A stretch of 64,000 bases of DNA from Brevibacterium sp. CCUG 69071 (lineage in GTDB: Bacteria; Actinomycetota; Actinomycetes; Actinomycetales; Brevibacteriaceae), in contig NZ_PGFV01000002.1 of NCBI RefSeq assembly GCF_021023135.1, positions 62,001 through 126,000 on the forward strand, written 5' to 3'. The position numbers and the translations under genes are program-made. Below the pieces are notes generated by a model. It saw only the letters and a program-made list of their open reading frames with translations, was not told the DNA's origin and did no database searches. The first letter of the stretch is position 1. Each line of letters opens with the position of its first letter. Positions 27,367 through 36,907 of the stretch are shown piece after piece.

Positions 27367-28980
27367 ATGCACAGTCAACGACCTGACACTTCCTCAGCCG
27401 CCGCACGCAGGCAGCTCGCCATCGCCGCGATCGCCGAAGGATCCGCGATCGCCGACGGCACCGTGAACGCTGGTGCTGAATTCGCCGCACCCGCCGCATC
27501 CGAGGGAAACGTCGCCGCAGCACCCGAGGCCACCGCACCTACCCTCGATGACAGCACCCCGGTGCTCGGCCTCATCGATGTCGACCAGGTCGCCGAGGCC
27601 TTCGACCAGCTCACCGCGGCCTTCGCCTCCCAGAACCCGGTCCTCCATGCCGTCGCCGCCAAGGCGGTGCCGCTGCGACCGCTCCTGCACTTCTTCGCCG
27701 AGGCCGGCGCCGGCTGCGAGGTCGCAAGCCCCGGCGAACTCGAACTCGCGGCGGCCGCCGGCTTCGCCCCCGAGTCCATCGTCTTCGACTCCCCGGCGAA
27801 GACCTGGACCGAGCTGAGACGAGCCGTCGAGCTCGGCGTCTCGATGAATGCCGACAACTTCGAGGAGCTCGCCCGCCTCGACATTCTCCTCGAGGGACGA
27901 ACCACCTCGGCGCGGATGGGGATCCGGATCAACCCCCAGTCGGGAGCGGGCCGGATCGGAGCCCTGTCGACAGCGACCGAAACCTCGAAATTCGGGATCG
28001 GACTCAGCGACGAGGGCAACCGGGAGGCGCTCATCGCCGCCTATCTGGCCCGGCCCTGGCTGACCCAGATCCACGTGCACTCGGGATCTCAGGGCGTCGG
28101 CCTCGACCAGGCCGCCGAAGGCATCGCCGCCGTCGTCGACCTCGCCCAGGAGATCAACGCCCGCGTCGCCGCAGGCGAAGGTGCAGGCCAGGGCGCAGGC
28201 CACCCGACCGACAGTGCAGGCCGCCCGACCGACAGCGCCCGCCAGGTCACGCGCATCGACATCGGCGGGGGACTGCCCGTGAACTTCGCCGGCGAGGACA
28301 TCACCCCCACCTTCGCCGACTACCGCGCCGCCATCGACGCCCGCATCCCTGCGCTCTTCGACTTCGAGATCGTCACCGAATTCGGCCGCGCCCTGCTGGC
28401 CAAGGCCGGCACCACCCTCACCCGCGTCGAATATGCGAAGACCACGGGCGGCCGCCGCATCGCCATGACCCACGCCGGAGCCCAGGTCGCCACCCGCACG
28501 GCCTACGCCCCGGACGACTGGCCGCTGCGCGTGCTCGGCTTCGATCCGCAGGGCCGACCCAAGACCACCGAGGCGGTTCCCACCGAAGCAGCCCCCACCG
28601 AATCAGCCCTCACCGAATCAGCCCTCACCGAAACTGTCCCCACCGACGTCGCCGGCCCCGCCTGCTTCGCCGGAGACCTCATCGCCCGCGACCGCCTGCT
28701 CCCGCGCCTCGACGCCGGGGACCTCTTGGCCGTGCCGGACACCGGCGCCTACTACTTCTCGAACTCCTACTCCTACAACATGCTCCCGCGCGTTCCCGTC
28801 TACGGGTACCGCAGCGGCGAAGCCGGCCCTGCCCTCGAATTCCTCCTCATTCGCCGAGGTCAGGGCATTGCCGAAGTCCTCGCCGAAGCGGGAGAGGCGG
28901 CTTTGACGCCACTGCCCCACAGGTCCCGGAAGGCGGGTGAGACCGACGCGAAAGAACAGGACGCGCTTGCCCCGCATTGA
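27367..28980 (+). CDS. Fold-type III PLP decarboxylase (LysA/DAP-decarboxylase-like)
   Basis: A 537-aa relative of diaminopimelate decarboxylase. Schiff-base Lys99 lies in HAVAAKA, HVHSGSQ (236-242) contacts the cofactor, TEFGRAL (338-343) replaces the usual EPGR, and GPACFAGD with Cys433 plus DTGAYYF (458-464) form the second active-site half. Family members act on meso-DAP, ornithine, lysine, other diamino acids or acyl-carrier-bound substrates, so the substrate is open. Low-complexity inserts occur at 271-290 and 401-426 (TEAVPTEAAPTESALTESAL). First gene after the PucR regulator; RBS GAAGGA before the ATG. In this context conversion of salvaged DAP to lysine is a reasonable guess. Confidence 0.8.
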   Translation: MHSQRPDTSSAAARRQLAIAAIAEGSAIADGTVNAGAEFAAPAASEGNVAAAPEATAPTLDDSTPVLGLIDVDQVAEAFDQLTAAFASQNPVLHAVAAKAVPLRPLLHFFAEAGAGCEVASPGELELAAAAGFAPESIVFDSPAKTWTELRRAVELGVSMNADNFEELARLDILLEGRTTSARMGIRINPQSGAGRIGALSTATETSKFGIGLSDEGNREALIAAYLARPWLTQIHVHSGSQGVGLDQAAEGIAAVVDLAQEINARVAAGEGAGQGAGHPTDSAGRPTDSARQVTRIDIGGGLPVNFAGEDITPTFADYRAAIDARIPALFDFEIVTEFGRALLAKAGTTLTRVEYAKTTGGRRIAMTHAGAQVATRTAYAPDDWPLRVLGFDPQGRPKTTEAVPTEAAPTESALTESALTETVPTDVAGPACFAGDLIARDRLLPRLDAGDLLAVPDTGAYYFSNSYSYNMLPRVPVYGYRSGEAGPALEFLLIRRGQGIAEVLAEAGEAALTPLPHRSRKAGETDAKEQDALAPH

Positions 28981-29066
28981 GGGCAGAAGAACTTAGGATG
29001 AAGTGTGAGCAGGGTCTCACCTGCGCCGACAGATAACTGAATCACCGTTTCTACCGAAGGACTACG

Positions 29067-30893
29067 ATGTTCGCACATCACAGACTGCGCCGAGGTTGGG
29101 TGAAGTGCCTCGCCGGCGTCGCGGCGCTGGCACTGGCCGGGTCGCTCGCGGCCGCCCCCGCCCACGCGGAAACCACCGAAGCCGCCGATGACTCCTCCGT
29201 GCTGCGCATCGCCACCGACGGATTCATCGACTCGTTCAACCCCTTCACCTCCTTCTACCTGCTGCCGACGAACACGTTCCGGTACATGTATGAGAATCTC
29301 GTGGCCAACGACGCCAAAGACGGCTCGATCACCGAGGGACTCGCCACCGAATGGAACACCGACTCCGACGGCAAGGTCTGGACCTACAAGATCCGCCCCG
29401 ACATGAAGTGGTCCGACGGCGAACCGCTCACGGCCAACGATGTCGCCTGGACCTACACCCAGATGATGGAGAAGGAGGAGATGGCGGTCGCCAACGGCAG
29501 CCTCGTCGAGAACTTCGACAAGGTGGAGGCCACCGATGACTCCACCGTCGTCATCACCCTCAAGGAGCCGCAGGCGAACAATCCCGGTCAGGAGATCCCT
29601 GTCGTCCCCGAACACGTGTGGTCGAAGGTCGACAAGCCCGGCGAGTTCAAGAACGACAAAGACACCGTCGGATCGGGGCCCTTCCAGCTCGAGAGCTACG
29701 AGGCGAACAAATCCGTCACCCTCAAGGCCAACCCGAACTTCTGGCGCGGCAAGCCCAAGCTCGACGAGATCCAGTACCGCTACTACACGAACTCCGATGC
29801 CCAGGTGCAGGCGATCCGCTCCGGCGAGGTCGATTTCATCACCGGGCTGACCCCCGAACAGTTCACCGCCATCAAGGGTGCCGACGGTGTCGAGCTCAAC
29901 GACGGACACGGACGCCGCTTCAACGGCATCTCCATCAACTCCGGCATGGCCGATGCGAAGGGCAAGGAGTTCGGCACCGGCGCCGAGGCGCTGGGGGACA
30001 AGAAGGTCCGGCAGGCCATCCGTGCCGGCATCGACGTCGAGACCCTGCGCAAGCAGGTCATGCAGGACTACGCCCAGCCGGCCACGAGCTTCATCCCCGC
30101 GGTCTACTCGACCTGGGCGCTGCCGACCGACGATCCGGTGGTCTCCGGCTTCGACGTGGATCAGGCGAAGAAGCTTCTCGACGAGGCCGGGTGGAAGGAA
30201 GGCTCCGACGGCATCCGCGAGAAGGACGGGAAGAAGCTCGAACTGCGCTTCCTCACCGATGCCGACGCCCCGATCGAACAGAACACGGCGAAGTTCCTCG
30301 AACCGTGGATGAAGGACATCGGGATCAAGCTCGAGAACGAATCGAGCGACGTCGACACCGTCTCCGAGCGCACCACCAAGGGCGACTACGACATGTACTT
30401 CTCCGGCTGGTCGGTCAACCCCGATCCGGACTACCAGATGAGCATCAACACCTGCGGACAGCGCCCCGACGCCGACGGCAACGGCGGCACCACGCAGGAC
30501 GGCTACTGCAACAAGGACTACGACAAGCTCTACCAGCAGCAGCACGTCGAACTCGACGGAGCGAAGCGGGCGGAACTGGTCAAGCAGGCGCTGGCGATCA
30601 ACTACGAGGACACCCCCTCGGTGATGCTGTGGTACCCCAACCAGCTCGAGGCCTACCGTTCGGACAAGTTCACGAACTTCACCAAGCAGCCCTCGGACGG
30701 CGGAGCCATCGCCAACCAGGTCGGCTACTGGGGCTACGCCTCGGTCGAATCCGCCAGCGCCGAGGATGCCTCCGGTGAGGGCGGCGGGCTCGGAGCCGGC
30801 GGCTGGATCGGCATCGGAGTCGCGGCCATCGTCGTCATCGTCGGAGGAGCCTTCTTCCTCACCCGCCGCAAGAAGTCCGACGATCGCGAATAG
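29067..30893 (+). CDS. Dipeptide/oligopeptide-binding protein with C-terminal membrane anchor
   Basis: A 608-aa family-5 extracellular solute-binding protein. A Sec signal peptide ends at about residue 34 (AAPAHA), with no lipobox Cys. The mature part has the SBP5 pattern (FNPFTSFYLLPTNTF.. GLATEW..DGKVWTYKIRPDMKWSDGEPL.. YDMYFSGW). After the domain, a Gly-rich linker leads to a transmembrane helix (about 577-598) and a basic tail (RRKKSDDRE), so the receptor is tethered by a C-terminal anchor instead of a lipid. It heads the ABC transporter genes. The peptide ligand cannot be read from sequence. Confidence 0.93.
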   Translation: MFAHHRLRRGWVKCLAGVAALALAGSLAAAPAHAETTEAADDSSVLRIATDGFIDSFNPFTSFYLLPTNTFRYMYENLVANDAKDGSITEGLATEWNTDSDGKVWTYKIRPDMKWSDGEPLTANDVAWTYTQMMEKEEMAVANGSLVENFDKVEATDDSTVVITLKEPQANNPGQEIPVVPEHVWSKVDKPGEFKNDKDTVGSGPFQLESYEANKSVTLKANPNFWRGKPKLDEIQYRYYTNSDAQVQAIRSGEVDFITGLTPEQFTAIKGADGVELNDGHGRRFNGISINSGMADAKGKEFGTGAEALGDKKVRQAIRAGIDVETLRKQVMQDYAQPATSFIPAVYSTWALPTDDPVVSGFDVDQAKKLLDEAGWKEGSDGIREKDGKKLELRFLTDADAPIEQNTAKFLEPWMKDIGIKLENESSDVDTVSERTTKGDYDMYFSGWSVNPDPDYQMSINTCGQRPDADGNGGTTQDGYCNKDYDKLYQQQHVELDGAKRAELVKQALAINYEDTPSVMLWYPNQLEAYRSDKFTNFTKQPSDGGAIANQVGYWGYASVESASAEDASGEGGGLGAGGWIGIGVAAIVVIVGGAFFLTRRKKSDDRE

Positions 30894-30903
30894 TCCCCTC
30901 TCT

Positions 30904-30941
30904 ATCGTCCCGGGTGCCGGGCATCCGGCACCCGGGACGAT
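30904..30941 (+). terminator. 17-bp hairpin between binding protein and permease
   Basis: Perfect 17-bp arms around a GCAT loop, 11 bases after the binding-protein stop and 25 before the permease start. No T run follows, so it more likely protects the upstream mRNA or dampens read-through than fully terminates. Confidence 0.6.
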
Positions 30942-30965
30942 GACCCCAGCACCAGGAGCACCACA

Positions 30966-32117
30966 GTGAGCACACCCACCCACGACCATCCCCAGCCGAC
31001 GGACCCGGAGAACCCGGAAACCGCCTCGGCGCCGGAGTCCGGCGGACCGTCATCCGGCGGATCCGCAGCCGGCGGGCCGTCATCCGGGGCATCCGGCGGC
31101 CCCGCATCCATCGGCCCTGCGGATATGGACGAGCCGCCGAAGGGCGGATCGTTCCTCGGCTACCTGCTGCGGAAGCTCGGCGGAGCCGCGGTCTCGATGA
31201 TCCTCGTCGTCGTCCTCGGCTTCTTCGCCTTCCGCATGCTGCCCGGCGACCCCGTGCTCAAGATCGCCAAGGAACGACCGATGAGCCCGGCCCAGATCGC
31301 CGAGCTGCGCAGCCAGTACGGCCTCGACAAACCCGTCATCGTCCAGTTCTGGGACTACCTCGTCGGCATCCTCACCGGCGACCTCGGCGAGAGCTACGTC
31401 TACCGCAAGTCCGTGGCCGCGCTCATCGGCGAATACATCGGGCCCACCCTGCTGCTCACGGCCACCGCGGCCGTCATCGCCATCGCGCTGGGACTGTGGC
31501 TCGGACAGCTCTCGGCCTGGCGCCGCAACTCGCTTTTCGACAAGCTCGCCTCTTCGACCTCGCTCGTTTTCTGGTCGGTGCCGACCTTCTGGCTCGGACT
31601 CATCCTGCTGATGATCTTCGGCGGCACCCTGCAGTGGCTGCCCACCGGCGGCATGGTCACCCCCGGACTCGAACCGTGGTCCTTCGCGGCGGTCATCGAC
31701 GTCATCAGACACCTCATCCTGCCCGTCGTCTCCCTCGTCGCCGTGGTCTACGCGCAGTTCCTCATGGTCATGCGCGCCTCCCTGCTCGAGGAGATGAACG
31801 AGGACTACCTGACCACCGCCCGCGCGAAGGGCCTGACCGAGGACGAGGTGCGCCGCAGGCACGCCGTGCCCAACGCCCTGCTGCCCACCGTCACCGTGGT
31901 CTTCCTCCACATCGGCGGGCTCATCGCCGGCGCCGTGACGGTCGAGGCCGTGTTCTCCTGGCCGGGCCTGGGCAAGCTCACCTTCGAGGCCATCCGCGGC
32001 CCCGATCTGCCCCTGCTGCAGGGCACCTTCGTCGTGTTCTCGGCGATCATCATCGTCATGAATCTGGCGGCCGACCTCGTCTACCGCTGGCTCGATCCGC
32101 GAATCAGGAGGGCCTGA
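30966..32117 (+). CDS. Peptide ABC transporter permease (DppB-like)
   Basis: A 383-aa permease. Residues 1-60 are a disordered Gly/Ser/Pro tail, followed by the DppB/OppB pattern: FLGYLLRKLGG.. FFAFRMLPGDPV, then five to six membrane helices with the EAA loop DYLTTARAKGLTEDEV. GTG start at 30966. The stop overlaps the next gene's ATG (TGATG). Pairs with the DppC-like protein. Confidence 0.94.
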   Translation: MSTPTHDHPQPTDPENPETASAPESGGPSSGGSAAGGPSSGASGGPASIGPADMDEPPKGGSFLGYLLRKLGGAAVSMILVVVLGFFAFRMLPGDPVLKIAKERPMSPAQIAELRSQYGLDKPVIVQFWDYLVGILTGDLGESYVYRKSVAALIGEYIGPTLLLTATAAVIAIALGLWLGQLSAWRRNSLFDKLASSTSLVFWSVPTFWLGLILLMIFGGTLQWLPTGGMVTPGLEPWSFAAVIDVIRHLILPVVSLVAVVYAQFLMVMRASLLEEMNEDYLTTARAKGLTEDEVRRRHAVPNALLPTVTVVFLHIGGLIAGAVTVEAVFSWPGLGKLTFEAIRGPDLPLLQGTFVVFSAIIIVMNLAADLVYRWLDPRIRRA

Positions 32118-33109
32118 TGACTGCGAACACCCCCGCCGAGGCGGCCCCGGGCAAGCCATCGGGCGCAGGCTCCCTGAACCCGAGTTCGGGCCGGAGCCCG
32201 CAGTCCGGCGCCCCCGCCGTCGACGGCGCGAAGCTCGTCCGTGAACGCCGGTTGAACAACGCCAAGAAGAACTGGGCGATGTTCCGCTCCGACATCCCCG
32301 CGATGGTCGGCGCCGTGCTGCTCATCTTCTTCATCCTCATCGCGGTCCTCGCCCCGCTCATCGCCCCGGAGTCCCGGCTGGACGTGACCAAACAGCTCGA
32401 TGTGCCGCGCTACGCTCCGCCGAGCCTCGCCCACCCGCTGGGCACCGACGACCTCGGTCGGGAGATGTGGGTGCGCATCCTCTGGGGATCGCGGGTCTCG
32501 ATCCTCGTCGGCGTCGCGGCGACCGTGATGTCCATGGTCATCGGCACCATCATGGGTCTGGCCGCCGGCCACTTCACCGGACTGTTCGGGGCCGTGGTCA
32601 TGCGCATCATCGACTTCTTCCTCGTCCTGCCCTCCCTGCTGCTGGCGATCGTGCTCTCCTCGGTCCTCGAACGCGGGGTGTTCACGATCGTCGTCGCCAT
32701 CGGACTGACCTCCTGGGCCTCGACGGCGAGGATCGTGCGGTCCCAGACCCTGAGCGTCGAATCCCGGCTCTACATCGAGAGGGCGCGCATCCTCGGCGCC
32801 GGGCACTCGCACATCCTGTTCAAGCACCTGCTGCCCTCGGTGATGCCGCTCGTGCTCGCGAACACGACTCTCACGGTGGGCGGAGCGATCATCGCCGAAT
32901 CCACCCTGTCCTTCCTCGGGCTCGGCGATACGAGCAAGGAGTCCTGGGGCACGATCCTCAAGAACTCGATGGACGTCTCCGCCGCGACCTCCGGCTACTG
33001 GTGGTACGTGCTCACCCCGGGCATCGCGATCCTGCTCGTCGTGCTCTCCTTCACGATGGTCGGGCGCGCGCTCGAGGCCATCATCAACCCCGCCCTGAGG
33101 AGCCGCTGA
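32117..33109 (+). CDS. Peptide ABC transporter permease (DppC-like)
   Basis: A 330-aa permease with an N-terminal Gly/Ala/Ser-rich tail, the OppC_N helix (PAMVGAVLLIFFILIAVLAP), HPLGTDDLGREMWVR typical of DppC, and the EAA loop YIERARILGAGHSHILFKHL. The ATG overlaps the DppB stop, and its own stop overlaps the ATPase start in the same way, showing strict coupling. Confidence 0.94.
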   Translation: MTANTPAEAAPGKPSGAGSLNPSSGRSPQSGAPAVDGAKLVRERRLNNAKKNWAMFRSDIPAMVGAVLLIFFILIAVLAPLIAPESRLDVTKQLDVPRYAPPSLAHPLGTDDLGREMWVRILWGSRVSILVGVAATVMSMVIGTIMGLAAGHFTGLFGAVVMRIIDFFLVLPSLLLAIVLSSVLERGVFTIVVAIGLTSWASTARIVRSQTLSVESRLYIERARILGAGHSHILFKHLLPSVMPLVLANTTLTVGGAIIAESTLSFLGLGDTSKESWGTILKNSMDVSAATSGYWWYVLTPGIAILLVVLSFTMVGRALEAIINPALRSR

Positions 33110-34767
33110 TGACCGATCTGCGTTTCGACGATGTGTCGATCACCTACCGTTCCTCCTCCGCCACCCGCGGTGACGTCATCGCTGTCAGCGGGGTCAGCCT
33201 CGACCTGCCCTCGGGCGCGACCCTGGGCATCGCCGGAGAGTCGGGGTCGGGGAAGTCGACCCTGATCATGTCGGCCCTGCGTCTGCTGCCCAAGTCGGCC
33301 CGGCTGGACGGGCAGGTCCTCCTCGGCGGGAAGGACCTCAAGGAGCTGAGCTTCGGGCAGATCCGGGCGGTGCGCTGGGCGCAGGCCTCGATCGTGTTCC
33401 AGGGCGCCCTGCATTCGCTCAACCCCGTCCGCGAGGTCGGGGGCCAGATCATCGAAGCCCTCGAACACCATGCCAAGGACACGTGGACGAGCCCGGAGAA
33501 GCGGAAGGCGCGGATGCTCGAGCTGCTGACCGAGGTCGACCTCGACCGGTCCAAGGCCGCGGCCTATCCGCACGAGCTCTCGGGCGGGCAGAAGCAGCGG
33601 ATCATGATCGCCATGGCCCTGGCCTGCGAACCCGACATCATCATCGCCGACGAGCCGACCACGGCGCTCGACGTGATCGTGCAGAAGCAGATCCTCTCCG
33701 GCCTCGCCTCCCTGGTGGCCGAGCGCGGGATCTCCCTGCTGATGATCAGCCACGACCTCGCCGTGCTCTCCTCGGTGTGCGAGAATCTCGCGATCATGCG
33801 CCACGGACGGCTCGTCGAATACGGGCCCAGCGACCGGGTGTGTCTGGAGCCGGCCGAGGAGTACACGAAACAGCTGGCCGGTGCGTTCCCGCAGATCGGG
33901 GATCCGGAATCGCGGATGAATCCGCGGACCCTCAAGCCCGCCGAGGTGACCCGGGCGCAGCCGTTGACGATGAGTGACGAGGTGGTGCTCGAGGCGAAGA
34001 ACCTCAACGTCTCCTTCGACACTCGCCAGGGGCGGGAACGGGCGGTGCGCGGAGTCGACCTGGCGCTGCGGCGGGCCGAGATCCTCGCGGTCGTCGGCCA
34101 ATCCGGGTCGGGCAAGACCACTCTGGCGAGATCGCTGCTGGGGCTGCAGGAAGTCGACCCGGGCTCACAGCTGTCCTTCCAGGGGCAGGCGCTGCCGAGA
34201 AAGGCGAAGGCGCTGCGGACGTTCCGGCGGCAGGTGCAGATGATCCTGCAGGACCCCTCCGGTTCGCTCAATCCCAAGCGCAGCGTCTACGAGGCGGTGG
34301 TCGAGGGACTGCGGGTGCAGAAGATCAAGGATCGTGAGTACGAACGAGTCATCGGGGCCCTCGAAGCCGCCGAGCTCACGCCTGCCGCGGACTACCTCGA
34401 ATCGATTCCGCAGGAGCTCTCCGGCGGGCAGCGGCAGAGGGTCGTCATCGCCGGCGCGCTGGCGCTCGATCCGCAGGTGCTCATCGCCGATGAGCCCGTG
34501 GCTTCCCTGGATGCCTCGGTGCGCGGGGAGATCCTGTCGCTGTTCCTAGCGCTGAAGAAGAACCTGGGCATGAGCGCGCTCATCATCACCCACGATCTGG
34601 GTCTGGCGTGGAACATCGCGGACACCGTGGCCGTGATGAGGAAGGGCGAGATCGTGGAGTACGGTGAGGTCGACAGCGTCTTGGCTGATCCGCAGCATGA
34701 GTACACGAAGGAGCTGCTCGCGGCAGTTCCCCGATTGGGAAGTCAGAGTCTGGTCAGGAATGAGTGA
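33109..34767 (+). CDS. Fused peptide ABC transporter ATPase (DppD-DppF)
   Basis: A 552-aa protein with two complete ABC domains, equivalent to DppD and DppF joined. Domain 1: Walker A GESGSGKST (~44), LSGGQKQR, IIADEPTTALD. Domain 2: Walker A GQSGSGKTT (~330), LSGGQRQR, LIADEPVASLD. The oligopeptide-type linker between them is short. Hydrolyses ATP to drive peptide import. It overlaps the LD-carboxypeptidase start by eight bases. Confidence 0.95.
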   Translation: MTDLRFDDVSITYRSSSATRGDVIAVSGVSLDLPSGATLGIAGESGSGKSTLIMSALRLLPKSARLDGQVLLGGKDLKELSFGQIRAVRWAQASIVFQGALHSLNPVREVGGQIIEALEHHAKDTWTSPEKRKARMLELLTEVDLDRSKAAAYPHELSGGQKQRIMIAMALACEPDIIIADEPTTALDVIVQKQILSGLASLVAERGISLLMISHDLAVLSSVCENLAIMRHGRLVEYGPSDRVCLEPAEEYTKQLAGAFPQIGDPESRMNPRTLKPAEVTRAQPLTMSDEVVLEAKNLNVSFDTRQGRERAVRGVDLALRRAEILAVVGQSGSGKTTLARSLLGLQEVDPGSQLSFQGQALPRKAKALRTFRRQVQMILQDPSGSLNPKRSVYEAVVEGLRVQKIKDREYERVIGALEAAELTPAADYLESIPQELSGGQRQRVVIAGALALDPQVLIADEPVASLDASVRGEILSLFLALKKNLGMSALIITHDLGLAWNIADTVAVMRKGEIVEYGEVDSVLADPQHEYTKELLAAVPRLGSQSLVRNE

Positions 34768-36034
34768 TCCGATCCGCCCGAGCCCCTATTTTGGGTCACC
34801 AACCGCGGGGCAAGACTGCGCCCCCGGCTCCCGGCAGAGTCCCTACCTCGAGTCCGCGCCCCTGCAGGCCGGGGACACCGTCCGCCTCATCGCCCCTTCC
34901 GGCCCCGCCGACGAGGAGTCCCTGCTGCGCGCGATCGGGCAGCTCGAATCCTGGGGGCTGCGGGTCGTGCGGGGTGAGAACATTCGGGCCAAGCACCCGC
35001 GAGTGAGCTACCTGGCCGGCACCGATGAACAGCGCCGCAACGACCTCGTCGAGGCCTGGTGCGATCCGGACACCGATGCGGTCATCGCCCTGCGCGGCGG
35101 TTACGGAGCGATGCGGCTGCTCGACGGCATCGACTTCGAGATGCTGCGGGCCCACTCACTGCGGCGCGACGGCCGACCGAAGCTGCTCACCGGGTCCTCG
35201 GACATCACCGCTCTCCACCAGGCCTGGGACCATCACCTGCAGCTGGCCACCCTGTTCTGCCCGATGGTCGGCAACGACCCCTTCAAGTCCTCCGCTGTGG
35301 TCCCCGACGAGGTGTTCTCCTGGCTGTTCGAACCCTGGGGCGGCCGTGAACTCGGATTCCCGGCGGAGGCGCCGGAATCCGGCATCGGGAGGACGATCCG
35401 TGCGGCCGAAACGGGCGAAGATCAGCACGAATCGTCCGCAGGAAACCCGAGCGGCACCATCCGCCCACTCAGCCGGGCGCGGACTCTGGTGCCGGGGACG
35501 GCGAAGGGCCGCCTCGGCGGGGGCAACCTCAGTCTCGTCGCAGCGGCGATGGGCAGTCCCGAACTGGCCGGCGTGCGCGATCTGCGACACCGTCACGGAC
35601 CCTCGATCCTCATGCTCGAGGACGTCGACGAGGAGCTCTACCGGCTCGACAACCTGCTCGTGCAGCTGGTCCGCGGCGGCTGGTTCGCCTCGGCCGATGC
35701 GGTCGTGCTCGGATCCTGGCAGGACTGCGCTCCCATCGCCGAGGTGGAGGACCTGGTCATGGACTACCTCGGCGATGCGGGCATTCCGGTCGTCAGCGAG
35801 ATGGGCTTCGGGCACGACCCCGATGCGCCGAGCCTGCCGTTGGGAGTCGCTGTCACCCTCGACGCGCCGGCGAATGGCTGCCCGCGGATGTGGATCGATC
35901 GCACCGCCGACTACGGGCACGTCCCATCGCTGACACGGTCGGTTGCCGAGACGACCGATCACCGATACGACCCCACTGATCTCGGCCACGACACCGATAC
36001 GACACGACTCAGAGACCAAGGAGCACGACCATGA
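34760..36034 (+). CDS. LD-carboxypeptidase (S66 family, LdcA/MccF-like)
   Basis: A 424-aa serine peptidase. S66 features: VRLIAPSGPADEE, ALRGGYGAMRLLDGIDFE, the nucleophile motif TGSSDIT (Ser147), GRLGGGNLSLV, LMLEDVDEE and FGHDPDAP with the catalytic His. LdcA cuts the terminal D-Ala from murein tetrapeptide; MccF cleaves microcin C. No signal peptide, so cytoplasmic. A ~45-residue insert (about 205-250) follows the FEPWGG segment. It overlaps the transporter ATPase gene and the following hydrolase (ATGA), tying it to imported peptides. Confidence 0.9.
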   Translation: MSDPIRPSPYFGSPTAGQDCAPGSRQSPYLESAPLQAGDTVRLIAPSGPADEESLLRAIGQLESWGLRVVRGENIRAKHPRVSYLAGTDEQRRNDLVEAWCDPDTDAVIALRGGYGAMRLLDGIDFEMLRAHSLRRDGRPKLLTGSSDITALHQAWDHHLQLATLFCPMVGNDPFKSSAVVPDEVFSWLFEPWGGRELGFPAEAPESGIGRTIRAAETGEDQHESSAGNPSGTIRPLSRARTLVPGTAKGRLGGGNLSLVAAAMGSPELAGVRDLRHRHGPSILMLEDVDEELYRLDNLLVQLVRGGWFASADAVVLGSWQDCAPIAEVEDLVMDYLGDAGIPVVSEMGFGHDPDAPSLPLGVAVTLDAPANGCPRMWIDRTADYGHVPSLTRSVAETTDHRYDPTDLGHDTDTTRLRDQGARP

Positions 36035-36843
36035 GTGACCTCGACCTCGACCTCGATTTCGACCGGCTGCCCGGGGTGCGCTTCAGTGCGCTCGCCTTCG
36101 ACGTCGACAGCGGAGAGCGGGTCTTCGCCCACCACGAGAACGACGAACTCGACACCGCGAGCATGGGCAAGGTGTTCCTCCTGCACACGGCCCTGCAGAT
36201 GTATAAGGACGGCACCCTCGACCTGCAGGAGCGTCTGACTCGCAGGCCGTCGGAACGGGTCGACGAATCGGGCATCTGGTACCTCATGGACCAGAACGAC
36301 CTGAGCATCTTCGACGTGGCTCTGCTCATCGGGGCATTCAGCGACAACTTCGCGACGAACGTCCTCATCCGCCGAGTCGGCCTGGAAAATGTCGCGGCGC
36401 AGGTCAAGCAGCTCGGCTATGAGAATTCCGGTCTCCACGACTTCCTCCGCTGGCCGCGACCGGCCAAGGCGCCCCGCACCCTGTCGACGGGCACCGCTGC
36501 GGAGCTCTCCGACTTCATGGCCCGGCACGCGCAGGACGAATTCTGGGACGAGTCGACGAACGAGATCTTCCGACGCTGGTTGGGTGCGGGCGCGGACACC
36601 TCGATGGTCGCCTCGGCGTTCGACCTCGATCCGCTCGCGCACTACAACTACCAGCGCGATGTGTGGGTGTGGAACAAGACGGGGACGAACGGGACGATCA
36701 GGGCCGATGCGGGGATCGTCATGACACCTCGGCGCCGGGTCGCCTACGCGGTGTTCGCGAACTGGGAGAAGGACACCGACCGCGTCGTCGACGTCATGCC
36801 GCTCATGCGCGAAGCCGGCGAAGCGATCCACCGTTTCCTCTGA
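36031..36843 (+). CDS. Cytoplasmic class A beta-lactamase-like serine hydrolase
   Basis: A 270-aa serine hydrolase with all three motifs of the beta-lactamase/DD-peptidase fold: SxxK as SMGK (Ser44-Lys47), SDN (104-106) and KTG (216-218). There is no signal peptide or membrane segment; the N-terminus is the acidic MSDLDLDLDFD. It therefore probably works inside the cell on imported amide substrates, not as a secreted penicillinase. Start overlaps the LD-carboxypeptidase stop. Substrate unknown; D-amino-acid-containing peptides are suggested by neighbours. Confidence 0.85.
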   Translation: MSDLDLDLDFDRLPGVRFSALAFDVDSGERVFAHHENDELDTASMGKVFLLHTALQMYKDGTLDLQERLTRRPSERVDESGIWYLMDQNDLSIFDVALLIGAFSDNFATNVLIRRVGLENVAAQVKQLGYENSGLHDFLRWPRPAKAPRTLSTGTAAELSDFMARHAQDEFWDESTNEIFRRWLGAGADTSMVASAFDLDPLAHYNYQRDVWVWNKTGTNGTIRADAGIVMTPRRRVAYAVFANWEKDTDRVVDVMPLMREAGEAIHRFL

Positions 36844-36907
36844 TTACGGCCACCGACTACGGCCGGCGACCACGGCTGACGACCACCGACAAGGAGAACA
36901 GAAGCAC

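Noticed and set aside
28860..30989. 709-codon minus-strand frame opposite the peptide-binding protein
   Set aside because: Shadow frame; the plus-strand product has a signal peptide and SBP5 domain.
34760..36034. Microcin C-type self-immunity (MccF) gene
   Set aside because: No peptide-antibiotic biosynthesis genes are nearby; the transporter and peptidase context favours nutrient peptides.
36031..36843. Secreted beta-lactam resistance enzyme
   Set aside because: No signal peptide or lipobox, and the gene is embedded in a catabolic operon.
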